64,000 nt of DNA from Anaerolineales bacterium. GTDB taxonomy: Bacteria > Chloroflexota > Anaerolineae > Anaerolineales > E44-bin32. Shown here in pieces: positions 24,681 through 32,783 of this stretch (its first letter is position 1; every line of letters starts with the position of its first letter). The DNA is taken from assembly GCA_029210945.1 (NCBI GenBank), contig JARGGH010000007.1, positions 1 through 64,000 on the forward strand, read 5' to 3'. Under the pieces are notes generated by a model. It worked only from the letters and a program-made list of their open reading frames with translations. It was not told the DNA's origin and did no database searches. The position numbers and the translations under genes are program-made.

Positions 24681-24686
24681 ATGCTC

Positions 24687-25592
24687 CTACTCAGAAGATG
24701 GCCCCGGCTGACCCGGCACAGGTTTCTCGCCATCCGCATCGGCGGGGTAGAAAAACGGCTGGTCGAATCGCTCAAGACCAACGCTCCCGATCTTCGATTT
24801 AGTCGCTGGCTCCGTGATCCATTCAATGAATAGCCTGGCGAGTTCGTATTCGATCTCTGCATGGCGCTCCGGGTTGACGATCATCACGGAGTAGCAGTTC
24901 AACAGCGTTTCGTCCTGGTTCTCGAAAAACGAAGCGCCCCCGACGTGCACCGCGAGATTCGGCAGGTTCTCAAGTTGTGAGAGATACGTTCCTCGGTCAG
25001 TCAGCGTATAGGCTCCCTTTTCGTTGGCAAATTGGAGTGTGGAGCCCATACCCTGGCCAAGTGACAGATACCAATCCATACCGGGGTCAGGCTGGAAGCC
25101 AACCTGATCCCAGATAAGCACTTCACGAGCATGCGTGCCCGATTGGTCGCCGCGCGAGGCGAATTCAGCCTGGTGTGCTGCGATGCTCTCAAATGCCGCG
25201 GCCGCAGAAGGCAAACCATGCACGCTTGCCGGATCCCGGGAAGGTCCGACCAGGATGAAATCGTTGTACATCAACCGTGTTCGTTGAACACCGTGGCCGG
25301 CGGCGATAAACTGCTCTTCTCGAACCGGATCATGGACCAGTACAACGTCGACATCCCCTCGCTCGCCGAGGCCCAGCGCCTGACCGGTCCCAACCGCGAT
25401 GACCTCCACGGTGACATCGTAACGCGCTTCGAACTCGGGCAGGATTACATCGAGGAGACCCGAATCATAAGTGCTCGTCGTCGTCGCCAGCCGAAGCGTG
25501 TCGTGTGAATCGGGCCGGCAGGCTGCGAGCCACACTGCCAGGATGATCAGGATAATCAAACGGACCGGTGACTTACGTGGAGGTTTTGTCAT
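24687..25592 (-). CDS. tupA: Tungstate-binding lipoprotein
   Basis: A 301-residue substrate-binding lipoprotein. The signal peptide ends in LAAC. The ligand motif TTTSTYDSGLLD, diagnostic for TupA/WtpA-type oxyanion binders, is intact (about 37-48), as is SRGDQSGTHARE, whose residues bind the oxyanion. The WYLSLGQGMGSTLQFANEKGAYTLTDRGTY block is typical of TupA. Tungstate specificity over molybdate is the family expectation, not proven here. Promoter elements place the transcript start at the ATG, so translation is probably leaderless. It is first in the tupABC-DUF47 operon. Confidence 0.93.
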   Translation of the reverse strand: MTKPPRKSPVRLIILIILAVWLAACRPDSHDTLRLATTTSTYDSGLLDVILPEFEARYDVTVEVIAVGTGQALGLGERGDVDVVLVHDPVREEQFIAAGHGVQRTRLMYNDFILVGPSRDPASVHGLPSAAAAFESIAAHQAEFASRGDQSGTHAREVLIWDQVGFQPDPGMDWYLSLGQGMGSTLQFANEKGAYTLTDRGTYLSQLENLPNLAVHVGGASFFENQDETLLNCYSVMIVNPERHAEIEYELARLFIEWITEPATKSKIGSVGLERFDQPFFYPADADGEKPVPGQPGPSSE

Positions 25593-25598
25593 TCAGGC

Positions 25599-25627
25599 AT
25601 GATAACGAAGGCTTACCCCTGCGTCAA
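25599..25627 (-). promoter_or_regulatory. Promoter of tupA, leaderless arrangement
   Basis: Minus-strand TTGACG (25622-25627), a 17-bp spacer and TATCAT (25599-25604) end 6 bp before the tupA ATG. The predicted transcript begins at the start codon. Confidence 0.7.
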
Positions 25628-25650
25628 CAGTCCAGCCCGATCGACTTCTC

Positions 25651-25679
25651 TTGACAGCGCGCGACCTTGCCAGCACAAT
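25651..25679 (+). promoter_or_regulatory. Promoter of era, leaderless arrangement
   Basis: TTGACA (25651-25656), a 17-bp spacer and CACAAT (25674-25679) end 6 bp before the era ATG. Its -35 box lies 23 bp from that of the divergent tupA promoter. Confidence 0.65.
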
Positions 25680-25685
25680 TAGATC

Positions 25686-26609
25686 ATGGATTATTCAGAA
25701 ATTCCCCAAGGGCACAGATCCGGTTTCGTCGCGCTGGCCGGCAGGCCGAATGTCGGTAAATCAACGCTGCTTAACCGCTTCATGGGCCAGCAAATCGCCG
25801 CCGTCTCGCCGCGCCCGCAGATGACCCGTCAGAAACAACTGGGCATCCTCACCCGCCCGGAAGCCCAAATCATCTTCATGGATACCCCCGGTCTGCACAG
25901 TCCAATCCACAAGTTGGGCGAGTATATGAATGCCGAAGCGCGTGAGACTCTGCGCGACTGCGACTTGATCCTGGTGGTGTTTGATCTCAACTACCCGCCC
26001 TCGAACGACGACGAGCAGGTTGTGAAAACGGTCCAGGAATTCAAAGAAGACACGGAAGTGCTCGCCGCTCTCAACAAAGTCGACCTCGTCGATGACAGTG
26101 ATCTCCCCGAGCGAAAGGGGCAATTCCTGAGCATGATCCCGGAGATCCACGCGATCACGGTCTCGGCCGCGACCGGCGAAAATCTCGATCTGCTGCTTGA
26201 CACGATTCTCGCGCGCCTTCCCGAAGGACCCCGGTTCTACGCACCTGAAACGATCACCGATACCTATGAACGAGATATCGCCGCCGACATGATCCGGGCA
26301 GCGGCGTTGGAGTTTCTGCGCGAGGAGGTCCCCTACAGCATCGCCGTGCGCATCGACAACTACACCGAGCGCGAAGAGCATGGCGCCTATATTGAAGCGA
26401 CGATCTTCGTCGAGCGCGAATCTCAGAAAGGCATCGTCATCGGCCAGGGCGGTAAGATGCTCAAACGCATTGGCACCTGGGCGCGCAAAGCGATCGAAAC
26501 AGCTACCGGGCGGAAAGTATTTCTCCGCCTGCGCGTGAAGGTGCTGCCCGGCTGGCGTAATGACGAGAACGCGCTGCGGCGTTTCGGTTTCTCCGCCGAA
26601 CCCGGATGA
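25686..26609 (+). CDS. era: GTPase Era
   Basis: Era is an essential GTPase that binds 16S rRNA and assists 30S ribosome assembly. It has 307 residues. G1 is GRPNVGKSTLLN (about 20-31), G2 QMTRQKQLGI, G3 DTPGLHSP, G4 NKVDLVD and G5 VSAATGENL. A C-terminal KH domain has the GQGGKMLKRIGTWARKAIE motif. There is no ribosome-binding site and the promoter -10 box is 6 bp away, so leaderless translation is likely. It heads a plus-strand group with the methyltransferase, purB, SURF1 and yhhN genes. Confidence 0.97.
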   Translation: MDYSEIPQGHRSGFVALAGRPNVGKSTLLNRFMGQQIAAVSPRPQMTRQKQLGILTRPEAQIIFMDTPGLHSPIHKLGEYMNAEARETLRDCDLILVVFDLNYPPSNDDEQVVKTVQEFKEDTEVLAALNKVDLVDDSDLPERKGQFLSMIPEIHAITVSAATGENLDLLLDTILARLPEGPRFYAPETITDTYERDIAADMIRAAALEFLREEVPYSIAVRIDNYTEREEHGAYIEATIFVERESQKGIVIGQGGKMLKRIGTWARKAIETATGRKVFLRLRVKVLPGWRNDENALRRFGFSAEPG

Positions 26610-26640
26610 TCATCCTTGAACCACCGGCAAAGGATCGAGC

Positions 26641-27537
26641 GTGAGCGATAAAGAAAACCGAGGGACCCGCACGAGCGCTTTCGGATCACCCGGACGCATC
26701 AGCCATGATTCAACCGATTTCTACAACAGCCGGATGTATGCCGGGCGCGCGGTTGATGAGGATCTCACCTACCAGGAAACGCCCATCCCAGAAGAGAAGC
26801 TCAACCGTATTTACCTCAAATCATCCGAAGAGATGGATGAACTGCCCGACTACAGCGCGCACTTGATGGTGACATCACCGCCCTACAACGTTCAAAAGGA
26901 ATACGATCAGGACCTCACAATCGAGGAATATGCCGGACTGCTCCGGCGCGTATTTGCAGAGGTCTACCGGGTGCTCGTCACTGGCGGCCGGGCTTGTATC
27001 AACGTCGCTAACCTGGGCCGCAAACCCTACATCCCACTCCACAGCTTGATCATCGAGGAGATGCTCACGCTGGGCTTTCTGATGCGCGGTGAGATCATCT
27101 GGGACAAAGCCGCCAGCGCCAGCCCCTCCACAGCCTGGGGATCCTGGATGTCGGCCACCAATCCGGTGCTGCGCGATGTGCACGAATACATCCTGATCTT
27201 CTCCAAAGAATCGTTCCGCCGTGAACGCGAGCAACCCGCAAACACGATCGAGCGGGATGAATTTCTGGAGTGGACCAAGTCTGTCTGGACTTTCCCGGCG
27301 GTGTCGGCGCGCCAGATCGGTCACCCGGCACCCTTTCCAGAAGAACTGCCCCGGCGGTTGATCGAACTCTATTCCTTTGAAGACGACGTGGTGCTGGATC
27401 CATTCGCCGGCTCAGGGACGACTTGCGTAGCGGCCAAACGTGCCGGTCGAAAATTTGTGGGTTATGAAACTGAACGCACATATTGTGATCTGGCTTTCGA
27501 GCGACTGGCGGCACTGGATGAACAGCAAGATGCTTGA
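26641..27537 (+). CDS. DNA amino-methyltransferase (N4-cytosine/N6-adenine type)
   Basis: A 298-residue solitary DNA methyltransferase. Catalytic motif IV reads TSPPYNV (about 77-83) and the AdoMet motif I reads DPFAGSGTT (about 258-266), the order of the beta class. TSPPY is more usual in N4-cytosine enzymes, but target base and site cannot be read from sequence. It starts with GTG at 26641, with AAGGA 7 nt upstream and 31 bp after era. The N-terminal 60 residues are not recognised. No restriction endonuclease gene adjoins it, so an epigenetic or orphan role is more likely than a restriction-modification system. Confidence 0.88.
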   Translation: MSDKENRGTRTSAFGSPGRISHDSTDFYNSRMYAGRAVDEDLTYQETPIPEEKLNRIYLKSSEEMDELPDYSAHLMVTSPPYNVQKEYDQDLTIEEYAGLLRRVFAEVYRVLVTGGRACINVANLGRKPYIPLHSLIIEEMLTLGFLMRGEIIWDKAASASPSTAWGSWMSATNPVLRDVHEYILIFSKESFRREREQPANTIERDEFLEWTKSVWTFPAVSARQIGHPAPFPEELPRRLIELYSFEDDVVLDPFAGSGTTCVAAKRAGRKFVGYETERTYCDLAFERLAALDEQQDA

Positions 27538-27564
27538 TTCAGCGATAGATAGGGGTGGACCATT

Positions 27565-28965
27565 ATGACATATCAATCCTCATTTACTACCCGCTATGGC
27601 TCACCCGAGATGCGCGCGATCTGGTCCGAAACCAGCAAGCGCAGAGTGTGGCGCAGGGTCTGGGTCGCCGTCGCAGAAGCGCAGGCTGCGGCAGGCCTCG
27701 TTTCGCCGGAACAGCTCGATGACATCAGCGCTAATGCGAACAAGATTGATCTCGCCCGTGCCCTGGAGATCGAGGGCGAGATCGGGCACGATTTGATGGC
27801 AGAGCTCAAGACATTTAGCGAACAGTCCCCCAAAGGGGGGGCGATCCTGCACTGGGGTTTGACCTCCGCCGATGTTCAGGATAACGCTGAGATCGTCCGT
27901 CAGAAGGCGGCCCTGGCGCTTTTGATCGAGGCGCTGCGCGAGGTTTTGCTTAAGTTCGCCGGTCTCATCGAGACGACCGCCGACGCGGCAGTGATGGGCT
28001 TTACGCACCTCCAACCGGCCGAGCCGACCACCCTTGGTTACCGTTTGAGCGTCTATGCCCAGGATATCTTCGATCATACGGAATCCCTGATCCACCTGCG
28101 TCAAGCGCTCAAAGGGAAGGGCATCCGCGGCGCGGTGGGGACCTCCGGTCCATTCGTTGACATGCTTGAGGGGAACGAGGTCACGCCGGAGATGCTGGAG
28201 GCGACGGTGATGCACCGCCTGGGCATCGAAGCGCACATCATCAGTTCTCAAACCTACCCGCGCATCCAGGACTTTAAACTGCTCAGCGCGCTGGCGGGCC
28301 TGGTAGGTTCATTCCACAAGTTTGCGCACGATTTGAGGTTGATGCAGTCGCCTGGTTTCCCGGCGCTCCGAGAACCGTTTGGCGAGAAGCAGGTTGGATC
28401 CAGCGCGATGCCCTTCAAGCGCAACCCAATCAAGGCCGAGAAAATCTGCTCTCTGGCGCGCAGCGTCTTCGCGGCCCAGATTCCTGTTTGGGAAAACGCA
28501 GCTCAGGCCGGGCTCGAACGGACGCTGGACGACTCGGCCAACCGCCGTGACGTGATACCGCAAGCCTTCCTGGGCTGTGATGAAATCGTTCACACCGCCA
28601 GAGCGATCCTGGGCGACCTCACGATTGACGAGCACGGCATTGCCGAACAGCTCGACCGCTACGGTCCTTTTGCCGCCACAGAGCGCATCCTCACCGCGCT
28701 CGTGATGGAGGGCGCCGATCGCCAGCAGATGCACGAACACCTGCGCCAGCACAGCCTCAAGGCCTGGTCCGCACTGCAGGACGGCCAGGTCAACCCACTC
28801 AGAGATCAACTCGCCCAGGACCCTGCAATCTTGAAGTACCTGCAGCCTGGCCGCATCCGTGATCTGCTCGAAGCGAGAAATTACGTCGGCAAAGCCCCCG
28901 AGCGGGCGCGTGCGATGGCCGGGCGCATTCGCGAGCGCTACAAGATGGAAACTGATGAGCGCTGA
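27565..28965 (+). CDS. purB: Adenylosuccinate lyase
   Basis: PurB catalyses two steps of purine synthesis (SAICAR to AICAR and adenylosuccinate to AMP). It has 466 residues, the usual length. The fumarase/aspartase superfamily signature GSSAMPFKRNPIKAE (about 280) and the early TSADVQDNAE and GFTHLQPAEPTTLGYR segments are present. The latter holds the catalytic histidine and substrate-binding residues. A GGGGTGG-type ribosome-binding site precedes the ATG. It is followed, with an 11-nt overlap, by the SURF1 gene. Confidence 0.97.
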   Translation: MTYQSSFTTRYGSPEMRAIWSETSKRRVWRRVWVAVAEAQAAAGLVSPEQLDDISANANKIDLARALEIEGEIGHDLMAELKTFSEQSPKGGAILHWGLTSADVQDNAEIVRQKAALALLIEALREVLLKFAGLIETTADAAVMGFTHLQPAEPTTLGYRLSVYAQDIFDHTESLIHLRQALKGKGIRGAVGTSGPFVDMLEGNEVTPEMLEATVMHRLGIEAHIISSQTYPRIQDFKLLSALAGLVGSFHKFAHDLRLMQSPGFPALREPFGEKQVGSSAMPFKRNPIKAEKICSLARSVFAAQIPVWENAAQAGLERTLDDSANRRDVIPQAFLGCDEIVHTARAILGDLTIDEHGIAEQLDRYGPFAATERILTALVMEGADRQQMHEHLRQHSLKAWSALQDGQVNPLRDQLAQDPAILKYLQPGRIRDLLEARNYVGKAPERARAMAGRIRERYKMETDER

Positions 28966-29710
28966 AGGGCGTGATCTGCGCCCTCGCGAGTGGTCATTCA
29001 TGCTGCTCGTCGTCGTTGTGGCGGGAGCCTGCATCCGTTTGGGATTCTGGCAGCTCGCCCGCCTGGAAGAGCGGCGGGAGGCGATTCAGCGCATTCAGAC
29101 TCGATTGGAAAGCGCCCCTATCCTGATCGATTCCAGCGCGATCGACACTGCTAACGCCTACCGGCGCGCCATTGCGGAGGGCGAATTCGACCTGCAGCAC
29201 CAGATCCTGCTCGAGAACCAGTCGCTGGATGGGCAGCCCGGGTTTCATCTAATCACACCGCTCATGTTCCAGGGAGAGCCCGGCGGGATCTTGATCGATC
29301 GCGGTTGGATCCCTTTCGAAACCGGGATTGAGGGTGAATTAGAAGCCTTCGAGGTTCCCGGCAGACACACCGTCACCGGCATCCTGATCCCGTCTGTTGA
29401 CCAGCCAACCTGGAAATTTCTCGCTGATCCCGCTCCCGGACCCGGGGATCCGCCGCTGCAAACCTGGCGGTTCCTCACCATCGACCTTGTCCAACGACAG
29501 ATCGGATACCCGTTAGCGCCGCTCATCCTCGTGCAGACCGAAGCTCTTTATCCCGGGCAAGCGCTGCCGCGCCCTGACCCGCGCGTCGATCTGGACGAAG
29601 GCCCCCACCTCGGATATGCAATCCAGTGGTTTGCTTTTGCGGCGATCGCAATCATCGGTGGCGGATTGTGGATACGCCGGAAACTCATACAAGGAAAGGT
29701 GACATCATGA
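28955..29710 (+). CDS. SURF1 family protein
   Basis: A 251-residue SURF1 homologue, an assembly factor for heme-copper cytochrome oxidase. Two membrane helices (about 15-32 and 222-240) frame an extracytoplasmic domain. Family segments are LGFWQLARLEERRE after the first helix, YRRAIAEGEF and LIDRGWIPF. The start at ATG 28955 overlaps the purB stop by 11 nt; longer starts run through purB. Its presence implies aerobic respiration in this organism, although no oxidase subunit gene is in the window. Confidence 0.9.
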   Translation: MSAEGRDLRPREWSFMLLVVVVAGACIRLGFWQLARLEERREAIQRIQTRLESAPILIDSSAIDTANAYRRAIAEGEFDLQHQILLENQSLDGQPGFHLITPLMFQGEPGGILIDRGWIPFETGIEGELEAFEVPGRHTVTGILIPSVDQPTWKFLADPAPGPGDPPLQTWRFLTIDLVQRQIGYPLAPLILVQTEALYPGQALPRPDPRVDLDEGPHLGYAIQWFAFAAIAIIGGGLWIRRKLIQGKVTS

Positions 29711-30381
29711 GTTGGCTTTTTATCGCGGCGGGCATGTCCGCAGTTTTGAACTGGTATGCCGTTGGGGTGACGAATAAGCGTCTGGAATACATCGCCAAAC
29801 CGCTCACGCTCGTGCTGCTGCTAGCGGCGTATGCCGCCCGGCTACCCCTGCCGCCGCAGTGGTGGGAGATCGTGTTCGGGCTGGGTCTGCTTTTTTCGCT
29901 TGGTGGAGACGTCTTTCTGATGCTGCCCGGGAATCAATTCGTGATGGGCCTTGCGTCGTTTCTGCTGGCTCAGGTCGCCTACGTCATCGTCTTCAATATT
30001 GAGGGGGTGCACCTGACCACGGCGACGATCCTGATGGCCGTGGCGATCGGATTGATCGCTTTCCCGGTGATCGGCTCGATCGTCAACGCGCTGAAACAAG
30101 CGCAGCGGGACCGGCTAATCGTCCCGGTCATCGTGTATGGGCTGTTCCTGGGCCTGATGTTCTGGTCTGCCGCGGCGACGCTGTATCGTCCCGAATGGAC
30201 GCGCCTAAGTGCCGGATTGATGGCCTTTGGCGGCGCGGCGTTCTTCCTCTCGGACAGCGTTCTGGCGTGGGACCGCTTTGTGAAACCGATCAATCGCGCC
30301 CGACTGCTGACGATGATCACGTACCACAGCGCGCAGTTCGCGCTGACCTTTGGCCAGCTGCTACACTTGGGTTACCTTTAA
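29707..30381 (+). CDS. YhhN-family membrane protein (lysoplasmalogenase-like)
   Basis: A 224-residue polytopic membrane protein (about eight helices) of the YhhN/TMEM86 family, some members of which cleave the vinyl-ether bond of lysoplasmalogens. Conserved parts are AKPLTLVLLLAAY, LGLLFSLGGDVFLML with the functional GDVxL residues, and GAAFFLSDSVLAWDRF. The ATG overlaps the SURF1 stop (ATGA), with AAGG-type bases upstream. Last gene of the era group. Substrate here is unknown. It converges on thyX with a 22-bp gap and no terminator visible. Confidence 0.87.
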   Translation: MSWLFIAAGMSAVLNWYAVGVTNKRLEYIAKPLTLVLLLAAYAARLPLPPQWWEIVFGLGLLFSLGGDVFLMLPGNQFVMGLASFLLAQVAYVIVFNIEGVHLTTATILMAVAIGLIAFPVIGSIVNALKQAQRDRLIVPVIVYGLFLGLMFWSAAATLYRPEWTRLSAGLMAFGGAAFFLSDSVLAWDRFVKPINRARLLTMITYHSAQFALTFGQLLHLGYL

Positions 30382-30403
30382 ACTCCAAGATCACGAACGA
30401 GTA

Positions 30404-31828
30404 TTAGACCTGCGTGAAGTGCTCTACCTCGATTGATCCCCAGGTTTCTTCTTCGGGCATCCGCAGGTAGGCGGCCAGCAGCGGGTGGACGGACTGCACC
30501 ATTTCCGCCATGCGCATGGCGATCCTGCGAATCGAGAAATGTGCGTTCCGCTCGGCACGCAGCTCGCAAAAGTGAAACACTTCCCTCAGATTCAGCGTCA
30601 TCAGCACCCGGCGGTTAAAACCATTCGGAACGAGGTAGGCGGCGACATGCGGATTCCACTCTGCCAATCTCGAATACGCTTCGGCTGCCTGATCCATCGC
30701 CTCCCTGTAGCGGCTCTCAAAGCCAGCCTGCGCGATCTTGCGCGGCACGGCGTAGCCCAGGTCGGCGCGCAGGATCTGAGGGGTCTGTGTCATCATGCGG
30801 TGGCGCTTGAGTTCGAAGTACGCGCCCTGATCCATGATGGCGTCAAATGTATAGACAGCGTGCTCGACGGCGCGCAGCGGCACATCAAATTTTTCGAGCC
30901 GCCCGAGCAGTTCATGTGCGAGCGATTTCTGCGCCTCAGCGTCGAGTGAACGGACATGCTCGAGGGCGGTGACGAATGAACAGCCGCTCTGCGTGTACAG
31001 CGCCGCCGCCAGCACGCGCATCTCCGCGCCCTGATCGTATGCGAGCAGCTCCAGCATCTCACCGCCGGAGGCGGCTGGAAGTGCCCCTGCCCGTTCTTCG
31101 AGGGCTTTCTGCGTCTCGATCTGGTAAGGCACCCGCTCAGCATACTTGACCAGTGTGGGCGTCTCCTGCCGGGCGACCGCTTTCACCTGCTCGCCGATCG
31201 AGCGGACCTCCTCCAGTGGGTGCGAGAGCATCTTGCGGATGGCATGTTCAAAGGTGCGGGCGTTAGCCGTCATGCCGACGTTCGCTAATGAGGCTGCAGG
31301 CAGCAGAAAGCGGCAGGCGTCAACATACTCCGAACGGATACGTCCGTCCCAGCGCGCATCGCTCTCACCCTCCCGCTGCGGGATCATCTCCTGAACAACC
31401 GCTTTGACCGGTTCAAGCGATTCCTGGTACGCGCTGAAGAGCGCATCACAGGCGTCAGTATAGAGCGACTCATACTGTGTACCGCGCACTTCTTCCGGGA
31501 TGCAGTAGCCCTTCAAATCCCATTTCTGGTAGCGGGTGGACTTTTCAGTGTAGGAGGCGAGGCGGTTGGATTCGATGCATTCGATCGCAAGCCGGGAGAC
31601 GTTTTCAAAGGCGATGTGCAGGACAGCATGCTCGGCTACCGAGGCATGACCGTAGCCGACGACCCACTTCTCGTGAAATTCAGAAGATTGCTCGTCGCTC
31701 AGTTCGGCCGCAATTTCCCGGAAGGACAGCGGTGAGCGCGAGGTCTTCGCGAACGTCACCGCGATCGTCTCCGGGCTGAGCTTTTTTGGCCGGAGCAAAT
31801 AGATCTCGCGCTTAAACGTCTCCGTCAT
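30404..31828 (-). CDS. Double-length ThyX-like flavin-dependent thymidylate synthase
   Basis: ThyX makes dTMP from dUMP using FAD, NADPH and methylenetetrahydrofolate. It is normally about 220-250 residues and works as a tetramer with active sites at subunit interfaces. This protein has about 474 residues and two ThyX-like halves. The first has SNRLASYTEKSTRYQ (87-101), which matches the RHRxxSxNExSxRY region but without RHR. The second has KRHRMMTQTPQ (341-351) with the RHR triad but without the ExSxRY part. Each half also carries its own LP/VP and N-x-R segment (LLPAASLANVGMTANAR; LVPNGFNRRVLMTLNLR). It reads as a fused pseudodimer with complementary half-sites. The start at ATG 31828 overlaps ribF by 17 nt; the longer frame upstream is ribF antisense noise. 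Confidence 0.82.
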   Translation of the reverse strand: MTETFKREIYLLRPKKLSPETIAVTFAKTSRSPLSFREIAAELSDEQSSEFHEKWVVGYGHASVAEHAVLHIAFENVSRLAIECIESNRLASYTEKSTRYQKWDLKGYCIPEEVRGTQYESLYTDACDALFSAYQESLEPVKAVVQEMIPQREGESDARWDGRIRSEYVDACRFLLPAASLANVGMTANARTFEHAIRKMLSHPLEEVRSIGEQVKAVARQETPTLVKYAERVPYQIETQKALEERAGALPAASGGEMLELLAYDQGAEMRVLAAALYTQSGCSFVTALEHVRSLDAEAQKSLAHELLGRLEKFDVPLRAVEHAVYTFDAIMDQGAYFELKRHRMMTQTPQILRADLGYAVPRKIAQAGFESRYREAMDQAAEAYSRLAEWNPHVAAYLVPNGFNRRVLMTLNLREVFHFCELRAERNAHFSIRRIAMRMAEMVQSVHPLLAAYLRMPEEETWGSIEVEHFTQV

Positions 31829-32771
31829 GGTCAGCCTCCAGTCTAGATTCCAATATCGCCCGGGCACGATGGATATCTCTCGAAATGCGAGACAGTAGCG
31901 CTTCCGCATCGGAAAATTTACGCTCATCGCGTAACCGTGCTGCGAATTCGAGTTCCATCCGCTTGCCATACAGATCACCGTCAAAATCGAGCAGGTGAGC
32001 TTCAACGACCGCTTCCGATTGGTTGTTCTCGAACGTGGGGCGGATGCCGATATTGGTGACCGACTTCCAGCGTTCTGATGCCCCCTCGATGCGCGCCAGG
32101 CAGGCGTACACTCCTGAGCGCGGGTAAGCGCGCTGCTCCCAGATCTCGAGGTTCGCGGTCGGGATGCCAAGCCCCTTCCCTCGACCTGCGCCTGACACCA
32201 CCGTCCCGGCAAGCGTGAAAGGCCGTCCGAGATACGATTGGACACGCCTCACATCGCCTGAACGCAGCGCCTCACGCACGCGCGTCGAACTGACAACCTC
32301 CCCGCCCATGAATACCGGAGCGACGACGTGCAGTTGGAAACCGAGCTCTTTACCCTCTTCCGCCAGAAAATTGCGGTTACCCCTGCGGTTGTAGCCCAAG
32401 GCGAAGTCTTCACCGATCCAGAGATCTTTAAAGTGCAGCTGCCGCAGAAGCCGTTCGGTGAAGTCTTCCGCAGTGACCTGAGAGAGCTGCTCGTCAAAGG
32501 TCTGCGTGATCACGTAATCGACTCCCTGTTCACCCAGCAGTTCTGCTTTCTCTTCCGGTCTTGTGATGTAGAAGGCGGGTCTGCGTCCACGCAGGATCAC
32601 GGATGGGTGGGGGAAGAACGTCAACACCACCGCCGGGTTATTATTCTGGCGGGCATGTGCGACCATTTTGTTGACCAGCGCTTGATGACCAACGTGGACG
32701 CCGTCGAAGGAACCGATTGTGAGATCGCAGCGTTCGAGTGCCAGTTCGGCGAGGTCACGGATGTGCTGCAT
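31812..32771 (-). CDS. ribF: Bifunctional riboflavin kinase/FAD synthetase
   Basis: RibF makes FMN and FAD from riboflavin. It has 319 residues. The N-terminal FAD synthetase domain has the nucleotidyltransferase motif GSFDGVHVGHQ and the later SSTRVREAL (ISSTxxR type). The C-terminal riboflavin kinase domain (about 185 on) has GRGKGLGIPTANLE, with the PTAN flavokinase motif, and the catalytic glutamate region AVVEAHLLDFDGDLYG. It lies between truB and thyX in the nusA operon and supplies the FAD that ThyX needs. Confidence 0.96.
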   Translation of the reverse strand: MQHIRDLAELALERCDLTIGSFDGVHVGHQALVNKMVAHARQNNNPAVVLTFFPHPSVILRGRRPAFYITRPEEKAELLGEQGVDYVITQTFDEQLSQVTAEDFTERLLRQLHFKDLWIGEDFALGYNRRGNRNFLAEEGKELGFQLHVVAPVFMGGEVVSSTRVREALRSGDVRRVQSYLGRPFTLAGTVVSGAGRGKGLGIPTANLEIWEQRAYPRSGVYACLARIEGASERWKSVTNIGIRPTFENNQSEAVVEAHLLDFDGDLYGKRMELEFAARLRDERKFSDAEALLSRISRDIHRARAILESRLEADHDGDV

Positions 32772-32783
32772 GGCAGAGGTGCG

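Noticed and set aside
26641..30381. Restriction-modification or defence island around the DNA methyltransferase
   Set aside because: Both neighbours are housekeeping genes (era and purB), and no endonuclease, helicase or toxin gene is near.
31829..32245. N-terminal extension of the ThyX-like protein to 613 residues
   Set aside because: The extra part is antisense-frame sequence within ribF with arginine/serine-rich noise; a good start lies at 31828.
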